Of a stretch of DNA of 64,000 bases, positions 1 through 8,876 are shown piece after piece. The DNA comes from Terrilactibacillus sp. S3-3. GTDB lineage: Bacteria > Bacillota > Bacilli > Bacillales > Sporolactobacillaceae. The translations under genes were made by a program, and so were the position numbers. The stretch covers positions 620,001 to 684,000 of the forward strand of contig CP129291.1 in NCBI GenBank assembly GCA_030437565.1, written 5' to 3'. How positions within the stretch are numbered: position 1 is the first letter of the stretch; every line of letters begins with the position of its first letter. The notes beneath the pieces were generated by a model that worked only from the letters and a program-made list of their open reading frames with translations, did not search any database and was not told where the DNA came from.

Positions 1-1
1 A

Positions 2-589
2 ATGGAACAGGACGGACGAAGCGCTTATGAATGGCCCAAATATGTATTGGCCTTTATGTTGCTCTGGCAATGGCTGTTCGCGTCGGTCTCTTTTCATAGT
101 CCCGCCGATGCGGCCGTCTTTCTATTTTTTTTTCCGCATTGTCTTTTATGCTCAGCTTTTTTCATTGGCCGGTTTGGCTGAGTTCACTGCTGAAAGTGTT
201 TGTGATCGTCTACGCTGTTCATATTCTGTATTTTTTTAACAGCCGCTTCTTCGACGGAGAATGGTTGCTCTTTTTTTATAATGAAATAATAAAAAAATAT
301 CATTTTTATCTCAACCGGCAATGTGCAGGGATTGACGGCCGTTTTTTATGCTGTTGTCTTTTTCATCGTTTTATGGGTTTTAAGTGCCGTTCTGACGCGT
401 CGGCTGCTGACGGCCAATCGTCTCCTCTTTTTGCTGGCCGCAGCGGCTGTCTATGAGTTGATACTGGCACTGTTTTTCCACCGTAACGATGCGGCGGTTT
501 TCTTTTTTATTGATACCTGTTGTGCAGCCGGCTGGCTGGCGGCTGCGGGCCGTCGGAAAAAAAGGGAGACCGGTAAGAAAGAGCTGTAG
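2..589 (+). pseudogene. yebA: yebA-like membrane protein, N-terminal remnant
   Basis: Three successive frames give membrane segments that line up with the N-terminal half of B. subtilis YebA, a membrane protein with a transglutaminase-like domain encoded just upstream of guaA. The first piece (from position 2) starts MEQDGRSAYEWPKYVLAF, the second (about 139-290) has HWPVWLSSLL and VIVYAVHILYFF, and the third (323-589) has FFIVLWVLSAVL and RLLFLLAAAAVYELILALFF. Reading ends at 589 with KKRETGKKEL, and the large C-terminal transglutaminase part is absent before guaA. Frameshifts could be sequencing errors, but the missing C-terminus is a real truncation. The window edge hides any upstream start. 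Confidence 0.6.
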
Positions 590-798
590 GCCAGCCGGCA
601 AAGCTTTTGACTGGATCAGATTGGCGGGTTGATGAAGCGGGCGGAGATTGATAAAATAGTTGGGTGACAGAAACATCTTTTTTTTTAAGATTCGATGGAG
701 ATCGTGTTGAAGCTCGTTTCATTTTGGATTTGAAAACGGGAGGCTTGTGCCGGCTCGTTTTTCACTGATATTTTTAAATCGTTTGATGGGGTGAAGGA
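590..798. other. intergenic region upstream of guaA
   Basis: About 210 bases without a gene. It probably contains decayed yebA sequence and the guaA promoter, but I see no clear promoter pair or aptamer. The guaA ribosome binding site GGGGTGAAGGA lies at its right edge. Confidence 0.4.
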
Positions 799-2337
799 AT
801 GGGAAAAGCGGAAGACTTAATTATTGTGATGGACTTCGGCGGCCAATACAACCAGCTGATTGCCAGGCGGATTCGCGACTTGGGTGTTTACAGCGAACTG
901 CTGCCGAACACGCTGACCGCGGAGCAAATTAAAGGAAAAAATCCGAAAGGGATTATTTTCTCCGGCGGCCCGAACAGTGTTTATGATGAAGGAGCGCCGA
1001 CATGTGATCCGAAAATTTATGAACTGGGCATTCCGATTTTAGGTATTTGTTACGGCATGCAGCTGATGAGCGTACACAGCGCCGATGTTGAACGGGCATC
1101 CAACCGCGAGTACGGCAAAGCCATTATCAAAGCCAATCCGGACAGCGTGCTTCATCAAGGCCAGCCTTTAGAACAATCGGTTTGGATGAGTCACGGTGAT
1201 TTAGTGAAAACGCAGCCGGCAGGTTTTACGGTCGATGCGAAAAGCGACGCCTGCCCGGTCGCGGCAATGAGCAATAAGGAAAAAGGCCTCTATGGGGTGC
1301 AGTATCACCCGGAAGTGCGCCACACGAAATACGGCAACGAACTGCTGAAAAACTTTGTGTTCGCTGTGTGCCATGCTGAAGCGACTTGGTCAATGGAACA
1401 TTTTATTGACGAAAAAGCGGCGGAAATCCGCGCAAGCGTCGGCGATCGCAACGTGCTGTGCGCGCTGAGCGGGGGCGTTGACTCATCAGTCGCTGCTGCG
1501 CTCGTTCACAAGGCGATCGGCAATCAACTGTATTGCGTATTTGTTGATCATGGCTTGCTGAGGAAAGGCGAAGCGAGGCGTTGTCAATACGTTCCAAAAT
1601 CAATTCCATATGAATTTTATAAAAGTGGACGCAAAAAAACGTTTTCTGGACAAGCTGGCCGATGTCAGCGATCCGGAAAAGAAACGGAAAATCATCGGCA
1701 ATGAATTTATTTATGTCTTTGAAGAAGAAGCCAAAAAACTGAAAGATATTTCTTACCTGGTTCAAGGCACGCTCTATACGGATGTCGTCGAAAGCGGCGT
1801 CGGCGGCGCATCGCAGACGATCAAATCGCACCACAACGTCGGCGGCCTTCCGGAAAAAAAATGATGTTTGACTTGATCGAACCGCTGAACACGCTGTTTA
1901 AAGACGAAGTGCGCCGCCTCGGGACGGAACTCGGCCTTCCGGACGAAATCGTCTGGCGCCAGCCTTTCCCGGGTCCGGGTCTCGGCATCCGCGTGCTTGG
2001 CAGCATTACGGAAGATAAATTGGAAATCGTCCGTGAATCCGATGCTATCCTCCGCGACGAAATCAAGAAAGCCGGCCTGGAACGTGATATTTGGCAATAC
2101 TTCACCGTGCTGCCGAATATTCAAAGCGTCGGCGTCATGGGCGACGGCCGGACATACGATCACTGCATTGCCATCCGCGCGGTGACGTCGGTCGACGGGA
2201 TGACCTCCGACTGGGCGCGCATTCCTTGGGATGTGCTCGAAAAAATTTCGACGCGGATTGTCAATGAAGTGGAACACGTCAACCGGATTGTGTATGACAT
2301 CACCTCGAAGCCGCCGGCAACGATTGAGTGGGAATAA
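799..2337 (+). CDS. guaA: GMP synthase (glutamine-hydrolysing), frameshifted
   Basis: Makes GMP from XMP using ATP and glutamine-derived ammonia. The N-terminal glutamine amidotransferase domain has the nucleophile Cys in GICYGMQ and the His/Glu pair in YHPEVRH. The ATP-pyrophosphatase domain has the P-loop LSGGVDSS, and the C-terminal dimerisation domain ends KPPATIEWE as in B. subtilis. The start at 799 has a strong site (GGGGTGAAGGA). Two lesions break the frame: a one-base loss near 1575-1580 (GEA...VVNTF) and one extra A in the A8 run ending about 1861 (should read [14 protein letters not shown]). Both look like sequence errors in an essential-type gene. A terminator follows directly, so it is probably monocistronic. 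Confidence 0.95.
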
Positions 2338-2345
2338 GCTAATAC

Positions 2346-2390
2346 GGGCTGAATCCTTTAGAGATAGGGATTCAGCCCCTTTTTTTTTTT
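2346..2390 (+). terminator. Rho-independent terminator of guaA
   Basis: GGGCTGAATCC pairs with GGATTCAGCCC across a ten-base loop and is followed by a run of T. Confidence 0.9.
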
Positions 2391-2587
2391 CTGCTGACAC
2401 AGGCCTTTCTTGTCGCTCTTAGCTTTTGAGGTGACTTTATAAGTTTCCCTACTGAATCGGACAAGGCTGCCTGTTGGATGGACAGTTTAGTTAATTGCCT
2501 CTAGGCTTATCCGCATGATTTGGCGGCGAAAGTCGTTTTTTTTTTGATTTAATTCGTCATATTTTATGCGAGATATTATAAAATTTA

Positions 2588-2617
2588 TTGGTGCATTTTT
2601 ATAAATCATCGTATAAT
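2588..2617 (+). promoter_or_regulatory. sigma-A-type promoter of toxin-antitoxin operon
   Basis: TTGGTG, 18-base spacer, TATAAT. It lies 41 bases upstream of the antitoxin start, in an A+T-rich stretch that differs from the neighbouring chromosome. Confidence 0.6.
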
Positions 2618-2658
2618 AAGGTGTGAATAGGAAACAATCGAAGGAGGTTTCTTTTGAT

Positions 2659-3015
2659 ATGGGCGGTGCTAAAGTGGTTAAACCTAAGTTTTCTGAAGAT
2701 CAGATTATTCCGGCATCCATTGCTACCAAAAAGTTTAGCCAGGTGCGCAAACAAGCAAAGGAAAAGCCGCAAGTTATTACAGATAATCAAAAATTTGATT
2801 CTGTTATCCTTGACTATAAACAATATGAAAAAATGTATGAGCGAATTCAATATCTTGAAGACAAACTAATTTATCAAGCTGCTGCTCGGATCAATGAATT
2901 TAATAGCCATCCTGATCAAGCCATTCCGCTTAAAAGTTCAATGTCTCAAAAGGAGTATGAGAGGTATCAGCGATTAGACCCTGATGACATTGCTGATGAG
3001 GACCTATTTGAATAA
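2659..3015 (+). CDS. Phd/YefM-type antitoxin
   Basis: 118-residue protein whose N-terminal half resembles Phd/YefM antitoxins, which bind DNA as dimers and autoregulate the operon, with the C-terminal tail wrapping the toxin. IPASIATKKFSQVRKQAKEKPQ is the DNA-binding segment, followed by the typical KFDSVILDYKQYEKM strand and helix. A charged C-terminus (RLDPDDIADEDLFE) fits a toxin-binding tail. ATG 2659 was chosen over upstream in-frame codons because AAGGAGG lies at 2641-2647. The stop overlaps the toxin start (TAATG), which implies translational coupling. The region is richer in A+T than its flanks, suggesting acquisition. Confidence 0.75.
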   Translation: MGGAKVVKPKFSEDQIIPASIATKKFSQVRKQAKEKPQVITDNQKFDSVILDYKQYEKMYERIQYLEDKLIYQAAARINEFNSHPDQAIPLKSSMSQKEYERYQRLDPDDIADEDLFE

Positions 3016-3329
3016 TGGCAAAGTTTAAAATTGAATTCATTAATAAAAAAGCAAAAGAGGAATTTAAGTCTTTGGATGGTTCATCAAAAATATTAGTTGA
3101 AAAAGCTTTCCGCAAATTAGAGTATCGTGCAGATGAAATTGGAAAAGTGTTGGGAAATACCTCTTATGCTAATTTATCTGGTTGCAAAGAGGTAAAACTA
3201 AAACGAATTGGCTTACGAATGATCTTCCGGATTATAGGTGAACAAGTACAAGTGGTTCAGATTATATCGATCAATAAGCGCGATGATGAAAAAGTGTTTC
3301 GAATAGCTTCGCAACGTATAAACAAATAA
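3015..3329 (+). CDS. RelE/ParE-family toxin
   Basis: 104-residue basic protein with the RelE/ParE fold pattern: N-terminal KFKIEFINKKAKEEFKSL, the central segment GNTSYANLSGCKEVKLKRIGLRMIFRI, and the final strand VQVVQIISINKRDDEKVFRIA. Members of the RelE branch cleave mRNA at the ribosome and ParE members poison gyrase; the sequence alone does not decide which applies here. The start overlaps the antitoxin stop by one base. The length is normal for the family and the gene appears intact, in contrast to most long genes in this window. Confidence 0.75.
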   Translation: MAKFKIEFINKKAKEEFKSLDGSSKILVEKAFRKLEYRADEIGKVLGNTSYANLSGCKEVKLKRIGLRMIFRIIGEQVQVVQIISINKRDDEKVFRIASQRINK

Positions 3330-3441
3330 AGCTTTGGCATCTCGCGCCGGCCGCTGCCTGAAAGTATACCTTTTTAAGAGACCCAGCCTTCGTCCGGCAA
3401 ATGCCGCCAAAAGTTTTGATAAAAAGCGCCGCGTTCGGTAA

Positions 3442-3478
3442 AAGCCGCCGCCCTTCAAAAATGGGGCGGCAGCTTTTT
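3442..3478. terminator. bidirectional terminator between toxin and acyl-CoA dehydrogenase
   Basis: GCCGCCGCCC pairs with GGGGCGGCAGC and is flanked by T-rich sequence on the + strand and A-rich sequence on the other side. It serves the convergent toxin operon and the minus-strand dehydrogenase gene. Confidence 0.75.
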
Positions 3479-3489
3479 AACGGCTTATA

Positions 3490-4655
3490 CTAGTTTTTTC
3501 CAACATCCTTGATTGCTGTTTGAGCTAATTTGGAAATCGTCATATCGTCCATCGGCGGGTTATGCAGCCCCGCTCTGACATCGCGCGGTAATATCTTTGC
3601 AGCGGGTTTGAGAGCTGAAGGCTTTTTGCACCAACAAGTCTCATCGCTTTATCGACAACGGCGATGCTTGAATTGGTGACAATATGTTTGGCGGCGCCAA
3701 GTTCATTTGTGATGAGCGGGCGGCGCGCGGGATCATCATAAGCTTCAGCTACACTATAAAGGACATGTCGCATTTTTATTAACTCCAGATCCATTTGACC
3801 GATTAAGTTCTGAACATTAGGCAGTTGGCTGATTGGTCCGCTGATGCTGTTCGGAGAATATTCTGTCGCAAATTTGATCGCATAGTCACGCGCGGCTTGG
3901 GCGATTCCTAAGTAAACAGCGGGAATGTGGAGAATCCAGCCGTTTAATTTTTCGCCTCTTGGTCCCTCGTTAAACTCGACAAAATTTTCGTCTGAAACTT
4001 CAACGTGATCAAGCACAAGATCATGACTTTCCGTCCCTCTCATCGCAATGACGTTCCAATTTTTTTTGACGGATAAGCCTTGAGCCCCTTTCTCAATTAA
4101 GAAAAAGCCAATGCCTTCTTTTTCTTCAACCCAGGCGGATACGAGAAAATGGGTCAAAGCAGGAGACATGGATGTAAAAGCTTTTTGTCCGGAGATCACC
4201 CATTTTCCATCTTTTCTGGCGGCGTTCGTCCCTGGGCGGCCGCCGCGGGTCGGGCTGCCCGTTTGCACTTCACTGACCGCTCTGTTAACTAGAGCACCTG
4301 CCAATACTTCCTTTGCGAAACGACGGAGCTTGTCCTCTTTCCACAATTTCTGCTCATATAATTGACCAACGACGCTTTGATGCCAGCCGATGGATAAACC
4401 TGTTGCACTGTCAAAACTTGAAATCGTTTCTTGAAAAAGGATCATGTCTGTCACACTGATGCCTTCACCACCATATGCTTTCGGCAATGTCAGTTTTGTG
4501 TAGCCCATGTCGACTAGCGCCTTAATATTTTCTTTTGGAAACCGGGCCTTTTCATCCGTTTCCTTTGAGTAACTTTTAAAATTATCTTCATGTTTGTACA
4601 GTTTTTCAAGCCATTCTTTTTGAATATTCGTTTTGACAAATAATGCTTTAGACAT
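3490..4655 (-). CDS. acyl-CoA dehydrogenase family protein (YdbM-like), frameshifted near its C-terminus
   Basis: FAD-dependent acyl-CoA dehydrogenase fold: the N-terminal helical domain includes LPKAYGGEGIS and ATGLSIGWHQ, the beta domain VSEVQTGSPTRGG and GKWVISGQKAFTSMS, and the C-terminal helical domain ends in NPLQRYYR. Closest in my memory to B. subtilis YdbM, a putative acyl-CoA dehydrogenase of unknown substrate. A CG duplication (CGCGCG at 3582-3587) shifts the frame; removing two bases restores DVRAGLHNPPMDDMTISK and ends at the stop 3490-3492, giving about 387 residues, normal for the family. GGGAGTG precedes ATG 4655. It stands alone between a terminator and a permease remnant. 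Confidence 0.8.
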
Positions 4656-4750
4656 GTTTTACACTCCCTGTATATTATTGGGTATATTCGGTTTATAAGG
4701 TTTTCTAGAATTGTTTCCAAAATCCTCCGGTGTCCGTATCATTGTTTTAT

Positions 4751-5095
4751 TTAAATATAAACAATTTTGAGCGAACCCTCCATGTGATCAAGCCTCAATC
4801 TCAAATGTTTTTCGTATCTCCCGAGCAGGGCGGTCAAAGCGATACAAAGCAGCCAATAGACGGCAGCAGCAGTATAGGATTCCAAAAAGCGAAAGTTCAA
4901 CGCGGATTCCAGTTTTGCTTTGCCAGAATGTCGACAACAGTAACCAGAAAGGCCAAAGAAAGCGACTTGATGATGGAAAGATATGTATTAAAAAAGTTAG
5001 GTAAAGCCTCGCCAAAAGCTTGAGGGATGAGAATCCTTTTCAAAACCTGAAAAAAAAAAAACTGAAACCGAAGGCCTGAGCCGCCTCGATTTGTT
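4751..5095 (-). pseudogene. C-terminal fragment of polar amino-acid ABC transporter permease
   Basis: Read on the minus strand across two or three frames, this yields IEAAQAFGFS, QVLKRILIPQAFGEALPNFF, TYLSIIKSLSLAFLVTVVDI and LESYTAAAVYWLLCIALTAL. These match in order the EAA loop and last membrane spans of His/Gln/cystine-type permeases (for example B. subtilis TcyL and TcyM). The EAA loop is the contact with the ATPase subunit. The N-terminal half is missing and frames change at a poly-T run and near 4905, so this is a relic. Nothing else of the transporter remains nearby. Confidence 0.7.
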
Positions 5096-5465
5096 TGTTT
5101 TTTCTACCGATAGAAACGCCCCCTGATTATTTCTGATTGAAAACTGAAAAATAGAGTGAAAAAGAGACGATGACGGTAATCATCGGTTTAAAATGATTAG
5201 CATACTTCTTTAATCATCTCGTGACGTGAGTTGCAATATTAGCACGAGTGGACACGAGTGGATTTTATATGTTCGCTAGTCAAAAAGTCCCGCCATTTTT
5301 TACCGATTAGCATCATTTTGCATACAATCATTTCAAAAAATGGTGTGAGTGTGGTTCCTTTCGTTCATGTTTTTCCCGGCGAACCTGTTTATGATAAAAA
5401 TAAGGGACCTCGTCCACAATGACGACAGAATATTCAGTTTAAAATGTTGGAAACGGAGGGATTCG
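5096..5465. other. intergenic region upstream of the LXG locus
   Basis: About 370 bases without a gene. The octamer GATTAGCA occurs twice (about 5199 and 5307), and an A+T-rich region with CATACAAT about 130 bases before the first gene could hold a promoter. I see no clear -35/-10 pair. CGGAGGG just before 5466 is the ribosome binding site of the next gene. Confidence 0.35.
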
Positions 5466-5860
5466 ATGATGGACGCTGCCGGTAAGCTGGACAATATTTT
5501 CAGCGCATTGTCGTACCAATCGGCTGTTTTGGAGGATAAAATCGAAAGGTTGAGGAAGGCGAATCAACAGATCGGGCATAATCAAAAACCTTTTTGCGGG
5601 ATAGCGCTCATCTTGTCAAACCGGGTTTGGCTGATGACTGGACTGGGAAACGGGCCAATGGGTTTCAAAAGGAACGAAAAAAGACCCTTCAGGACATGAA
5701 AGACCAATTGACCAAGACTCTGGATGCTTATCAGGAAAGGATTGTACTTGAGATCGGCAAACTGGAAATTGAAAAAGTAGCGCTGCAGGTGACGAGCGCC
5801 CTTGTGCACGAAGCGGGTAAAAAAAAAAAAAAAAAGGGGAAGAAGCTGAGGAAGCGCTGA
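5466..5860 (+). CDS. DUF5082 (YwqH-like) LXG-toxin partner, frameshifted
   Basis: Small helical WXG100-like protein of the kind encoded before DUF5344 and LXG genes in Bacillales (B. subtilis ywqH-ywqI-ywqJ). Such partners bind the LXG domain and help target the toxin to the type VII secretion system. The N-terminal coiled coil LEDKIERLRKANQQIGHNQ is in one frame. After an extra base near 5590 the next frame gives LRDSAHLVKPGLADDWTGK and a second helix ending in poly-Lys. The A17-18 run at 5820-5837 is probably also wrong: the alternative frame continues EEAEEALTHRLQTIERR, which looks like a natural coiled-coil end. ATG 5466 follows CGGAGGG. Confidence 0.65.
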
Positions 5861-5898
5861 CTCATCGACTTCAGACCATCGAAAGGCGGTTATTTTTG

Positions 5899-6162
5899 AT
5901 GTATGCGATTCAGCTGAATGATGAAACGGTGGCGGACCGGCTGGACGAAGCAAAGCGGGCGCTCGCGTCGCTGGCGATGGAGAAAATAGCGACTCATGCG
6001 CTCGGCCGGAATCAAATTATTTTTACGGAACAATTGATGACACGTGAAAAAACTTTCCAGAGCCTGCTGGAAAAGTACATACATCAGGGGGTGCAAAAAA
6101 ATATCGCTGATACCGAGGCCAATGTGCAACTTTTGAAACGGCAGGATGAGGCCATTCATTAA
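5899..6162 (+). CDS. DUF5344-like LXG-toxin partner
   Basis: About 87 residues, all helical, running from MYAIQLNDETVADRLDEAK to LLKRQDEAIH. Position and size match DUF5344 (YwqI-like) proteins, the second small partner found between DUF5082 and the LXG toxin. The family normally has a coiled coil beginning near the N-terminus, seen here as VADRLDEAKRALASLAMEKI. The assigned start is uncertain, because the upstream open frame could join the previous gene if the poly-A run there is miscounted, and no strong ribosome binding site lies before 5899. The toxin gene begins 20 bases after the stop. Confidence 0.6.
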   Translation: MYAIQLNDETVADRLDEAKRALASLAMEKIATHALGRNQIIFTEQLMTREKTFQSLLEKYIHQGVQKNIADTEANVQLLKRQDEAIH

Positions 6163-6181
6163 ATAAGGGGGCAGGGAGCCG

Positions 6182-8161
6182 ATGGGTGACACAACGGTAT
6201 TTGAAGCGCAAACTCTGATCGCGGCGGTGAAGGCCCGGGCTAAACAGTACGAGGCGCTGAAAGATCAGTTTCAGCACTTAAAAACCGCTTTTCAGAACAT
6301 CACGGACCTGGACGATTTTCAGGGTAAAGGGGCGCAGGCGATCAAAGAGTTCTATCAGGCGCAGATTGATGTGATCAATGCCTGGCTGCGGCTGATTGAC
6401 CGGCAGATTGCGTTTTTTAACGGCGTTCCCGGCGCGATTGAGGACAAAGGTTTATCAGGGGACAAAGATTCATCAGGGGACATGGACACGGTGGTGGCCG
6501 TCCCCTTTCTAGAACAGGAACTGGCGAACGGGTACCGCCGGTCGAAGGACATAGTCTATGACCAGCGGGAGACGATCGACGACATTCTGAGCAGCATTTC
6601 CGATCTTGTGTCGCTCGATCCGTTTTCAACGGAGGCTGTTGACGAAGAGCTGGACAAAGCGGATCTTAAGCGAGCACAAACGGCGGAGGCCGTTCGCGAA
6701 CTCGATCAAGCGCTCGTTCAAGAATACAGCGGCTCTGAAAGCGACGAACAGTATGTGGCGGCGCTGTTTGCCGAACTGATCGGAGCAACGCGCCAGGGCG
6801 GCGATATCTCGCCGATCCATTTCGACGCCGAGGCTTATCATGACAGCGCCGTCTACCAGTCGCAGGGCGAGAGGGAACGGGAAACGGCGGCGTATCTCAA
6901 ATATAAAGAGCAGCAGGAAAAAGACCGTGAGTTGGAGAAGAAAGAGGAGGTCCGGGCGAACCGGCCTTGGTATGAAAAAGAGTGGGAAGCCGCTTTCACG
7001 TTTACCGCCGAAGTCAGCGGGTATAACGATTACATCAGAGCCACTCGCGGGGTTGACCCGGTGACGGGCCAGCGGCTGACCGCCGCGCCGCGCGTTACGG
7101 CCGGTGCGATGGCCGCGGCCGGGTTTATCCCGTTCATTGGCTGGGTGGGCTGGGCAGTCAAAGGAGGGCGGGCGATCTATAAAACGGCCCGCGGCCTCAG
7201 CGCGGCGGACCATGCTTTGGCCGCCTACCAAACACCGAAAGCGCTGAGCGTCCTCGAGCAGAGCGACAAGGGCCTGTACGGTCTGGTGGCGGCGAACGGC
7301 ATGGGCGAGGCTTTTACAGGAAAGGACATGTTCGGCCATCCGGTATCAGCAGAGGAGCAAAGACAAAGCTTTGTCCAGGCGATGACGGCGATGGTCGGCC
7401 TTAAAGGAATGGGCCGGACCACCGGCGAAGAAGGCAACCTCTCCCGGGCGGCGAAAGAGCCTGACGCCGCGCCTTTCAAAGAGCAGGTCGGCGACAGCAT
7501 CGGCAAATTCTGGTCTGCTTATACGAAGGATCCTTTGGATCAGGTCGCCTTTGCCGGCGCATCGGCTGGCAGTGGCCGGGTGGTTGAACAAGTGAGGCCG
7601 CCGCCGGCTGAAAAAGGTCAAACGATGGCGAAAGCGGAAAAAGTGGACAGCGGCGCGGGGATTAAGGATAATGTGGGTGAAGGAGCAAGTGAAACCGTAA
7701 CTAAAATTGATGATGTAAAAATTCCCGAAAATATGAAGAAATGGGATTATCCACCTAGTGAAGAGCTATATAAGAAATATGAAGATGTGTATAAGAATCC
7801 AAAATACTATGACCAAAAAACGGGAGAAATTCATTGGCCACCTAATGATGGCTTTGAAGGTGAAGCAAAGCCAAGGACAACAGAAATAGGCGAGGTCTTT
7901 GATAGGTATGGTGAGCCAAGTGGAAAGTTTTTAGCAATAGAAGGTACACCTTATGAACAGCGCGCATTAGCCCCTCACAGTGAAACAGCTAATTATTATA
8001 AATATCGTGTAGAAAAACCATTTGAAATTAAAACAGGAGAAATTAAATCGTGGTTTGGACAACCGGGTGGAGGAACTCAATTATATGCCATTGATAGCAA
8101 GGGGACTAAAATCAAGGTTGAACAATTAATTAAAAAAGGATATTTAACTCTTATAGAATAA
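6182..8161 (+). CDS. LXG polymorphic toxin with C-terminal TNT (NAD glycohydrolase) domain
   Basis: 659-residue secreted toxin. Residues 1 to about 210 form the helical LXG domain used for type VII secretion (FEAQTLIAAVKARAKQYEAL, FQGKGAQAIKEFYQAQIDV). Residues about 275-340 carry a PT-TG pre-toxin segment (SGYNDYIRATRGVDPVTGQ, AAAGFIPFIGWVGWAVKGG). From about 515 to the end is a TNT domain like that of the M. tuberculosis necrotising toxin, an NAD+ glycohydrolase: WPPNDGF, DRYGEPSGKFLAIEGTPYEQ, YKYRVEKPFEIKTGEI and WFGQPGGGTQ, with the conserved Gln of the family. The tail is A+T-rich compared with the G+C-rich front, as expected for a swapped cassette. This gene is intact. Confidence 0.88.
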   Translation: MGDTTVFEAQTLIAAVKARAKQYEALKDQFQHLKTAFQNITDLDDFQGKGAQAIKEFYQAQIDVINAWLRLIDRQIAFFNGVPGAIEDKGLSGDKDSSGDMDTVVAVPFLEQELANGYRRSKDIVYDQRETIDDILSSISDLVSLDPFSTEAVDEELDKADLKRAQTAEAVRELDQALVQEYSGSESDEQYVAALFAELIGATRQGGDISPIHFDAEAYHDSAVYQSQGERERETAAYLKYKEQQEKDRELEKKEEVRANRPWYEKEWEAAFTFTAEVSGYNDYIRATRGVDPVTGQRLTAAPRVTAGAMAAAGFIPFIGWVGWAVKGGRAIYKTARGLSAADHALAAYQTPKALSVLEQSDKGLYGLVAANGMGEAFTGKDMFGHPVSAEEQRQSFVQAMTAMVGLKGMGRTTGEEGNLSRAAKEPDAAPFKEQVGDSIGKFWSAYTKDPLDQVAFAGASAGSGRVVEQVRPPPAEKGQTMAKAEKVDSGAGIKDNVGEGASETVTKIDDVKIPENMKKWDYPPSEELYKKYEDVYKNPKYYDQKTGEIHWPPNDGFEGEAKPRTTEIGEVFDRYGEPSGKFLAIEGTPYEQRALAPHSETANYYKYRVEKPFEIKTGEIKSWFGQPGGGTQLYAIDSKGTKIKVEQLIKKGYLTLIE

Positions 8162-8172
8162 AGGAATGGTGA

Positions 8173-8783
8173 ATGTTGTTTATGCTAGAGCGACTAATTG
8201 AATTTTTAGGAAAAAAAATTATTCTATTCATGAAAATCTAGAAAAAGTTGAGGTGCGAAGCAAGATAAATGGAGTAGTAGACCAAGAAACGGGATATGTT
8301 TTATACAAAGATGACACGAATTACACTATTTTTAGCATATCTAGAAATGAAAAAACTAAAATTAGTAACATTGCATAATGAAGATTTAGCATTATTTTAT
8401 TTAGGTGTGGTAGCAAAAATAAGTAACATAACGTATCCCAAAATTGATGCTATAAACAATATGGATGAAGCTAATAACGCTTTGAAATTTCTTGATACCG
8501 ATTGTTATGCGTTGTTTTTATCAAAAAAAAAAGATGCAGTATGTCTTTCAAAGCAAGCTGACATTTATGTTGTCAGTTATGTCGACTTAGAAAATCATGT
8601 ATATGTCATTATGTCATTAATGATGATAATCCCAATTTGACGCTAGGTGTACGTGTGTTAGCAAACTATGCATGGGTATATATGTGCTTTAAAAGATTTG
8701 TTAAAGAATATGGAATAGAAATAGAGTATAATTCTTCTGATTATAAAGCTATACTAAAAAATCTGTTTGATATCGAAAACTAA
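8173..8783 (+). CDS. putative immunity protein for the TNT toxin, frameshifted
   Basis: An A+T-rich gene directly behind the toxin (AAGGA, ATG 8173) is the expected position of an immunity gene. I recognise no family. Piecing frames gives MLFMLERLIEFLGK, then YSIHENLEKVEVRSKI and NYTIFSISRNEKTK, then LALFYLGVVAKISNITYP and LKFLDTDCYALF, and finally LTLGVRVLANYAWVYMCF to NLFDIEN at the stop 8781-8783. Shifts fall at the A8 run near 8202-8209, near 8375 and near 8620. Total length is about 200 residues. Function is inferred from position only. Confidence 0.5.
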
Positions 8784-8876
8784 ATTTGCTAAAGCAATAA
8801 AAATCTTTTTTTATTACTACCCAATTAAGAATGACAAGTATATTGGAACTATTCTCGGAGTTGATCTAGTTGACCA
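8784..8876. other. junction between immunity gene and orphan cassette
   Basis: Short A+T-rich stretch that reads NDKYIGTILGVDLVDQ in one frame. It may be the tail of another lost immunity gene; it ends where similarity to the LXG gene begins. Confidence 0.3.

Noticed and set aside
1850..1870. Programmed ribosomal frameshifting at the A8 run of guaA
   Set aside because: Similar runs break many unrelated genes in the window, and no stimulatory structure is seen; sequence error is simpler.
4730..5023. Plus-strand gene of 97 codons
   Set aside because: It is the antisense of a clear permease relic on the minus strand.
5349..5465. N-terminal extension of the DUF5082 gene
   Set aside because: The best ribosome binding site (CGGAGGG) lies directly before ATG 5466, and upstream residues are not helical like the family.
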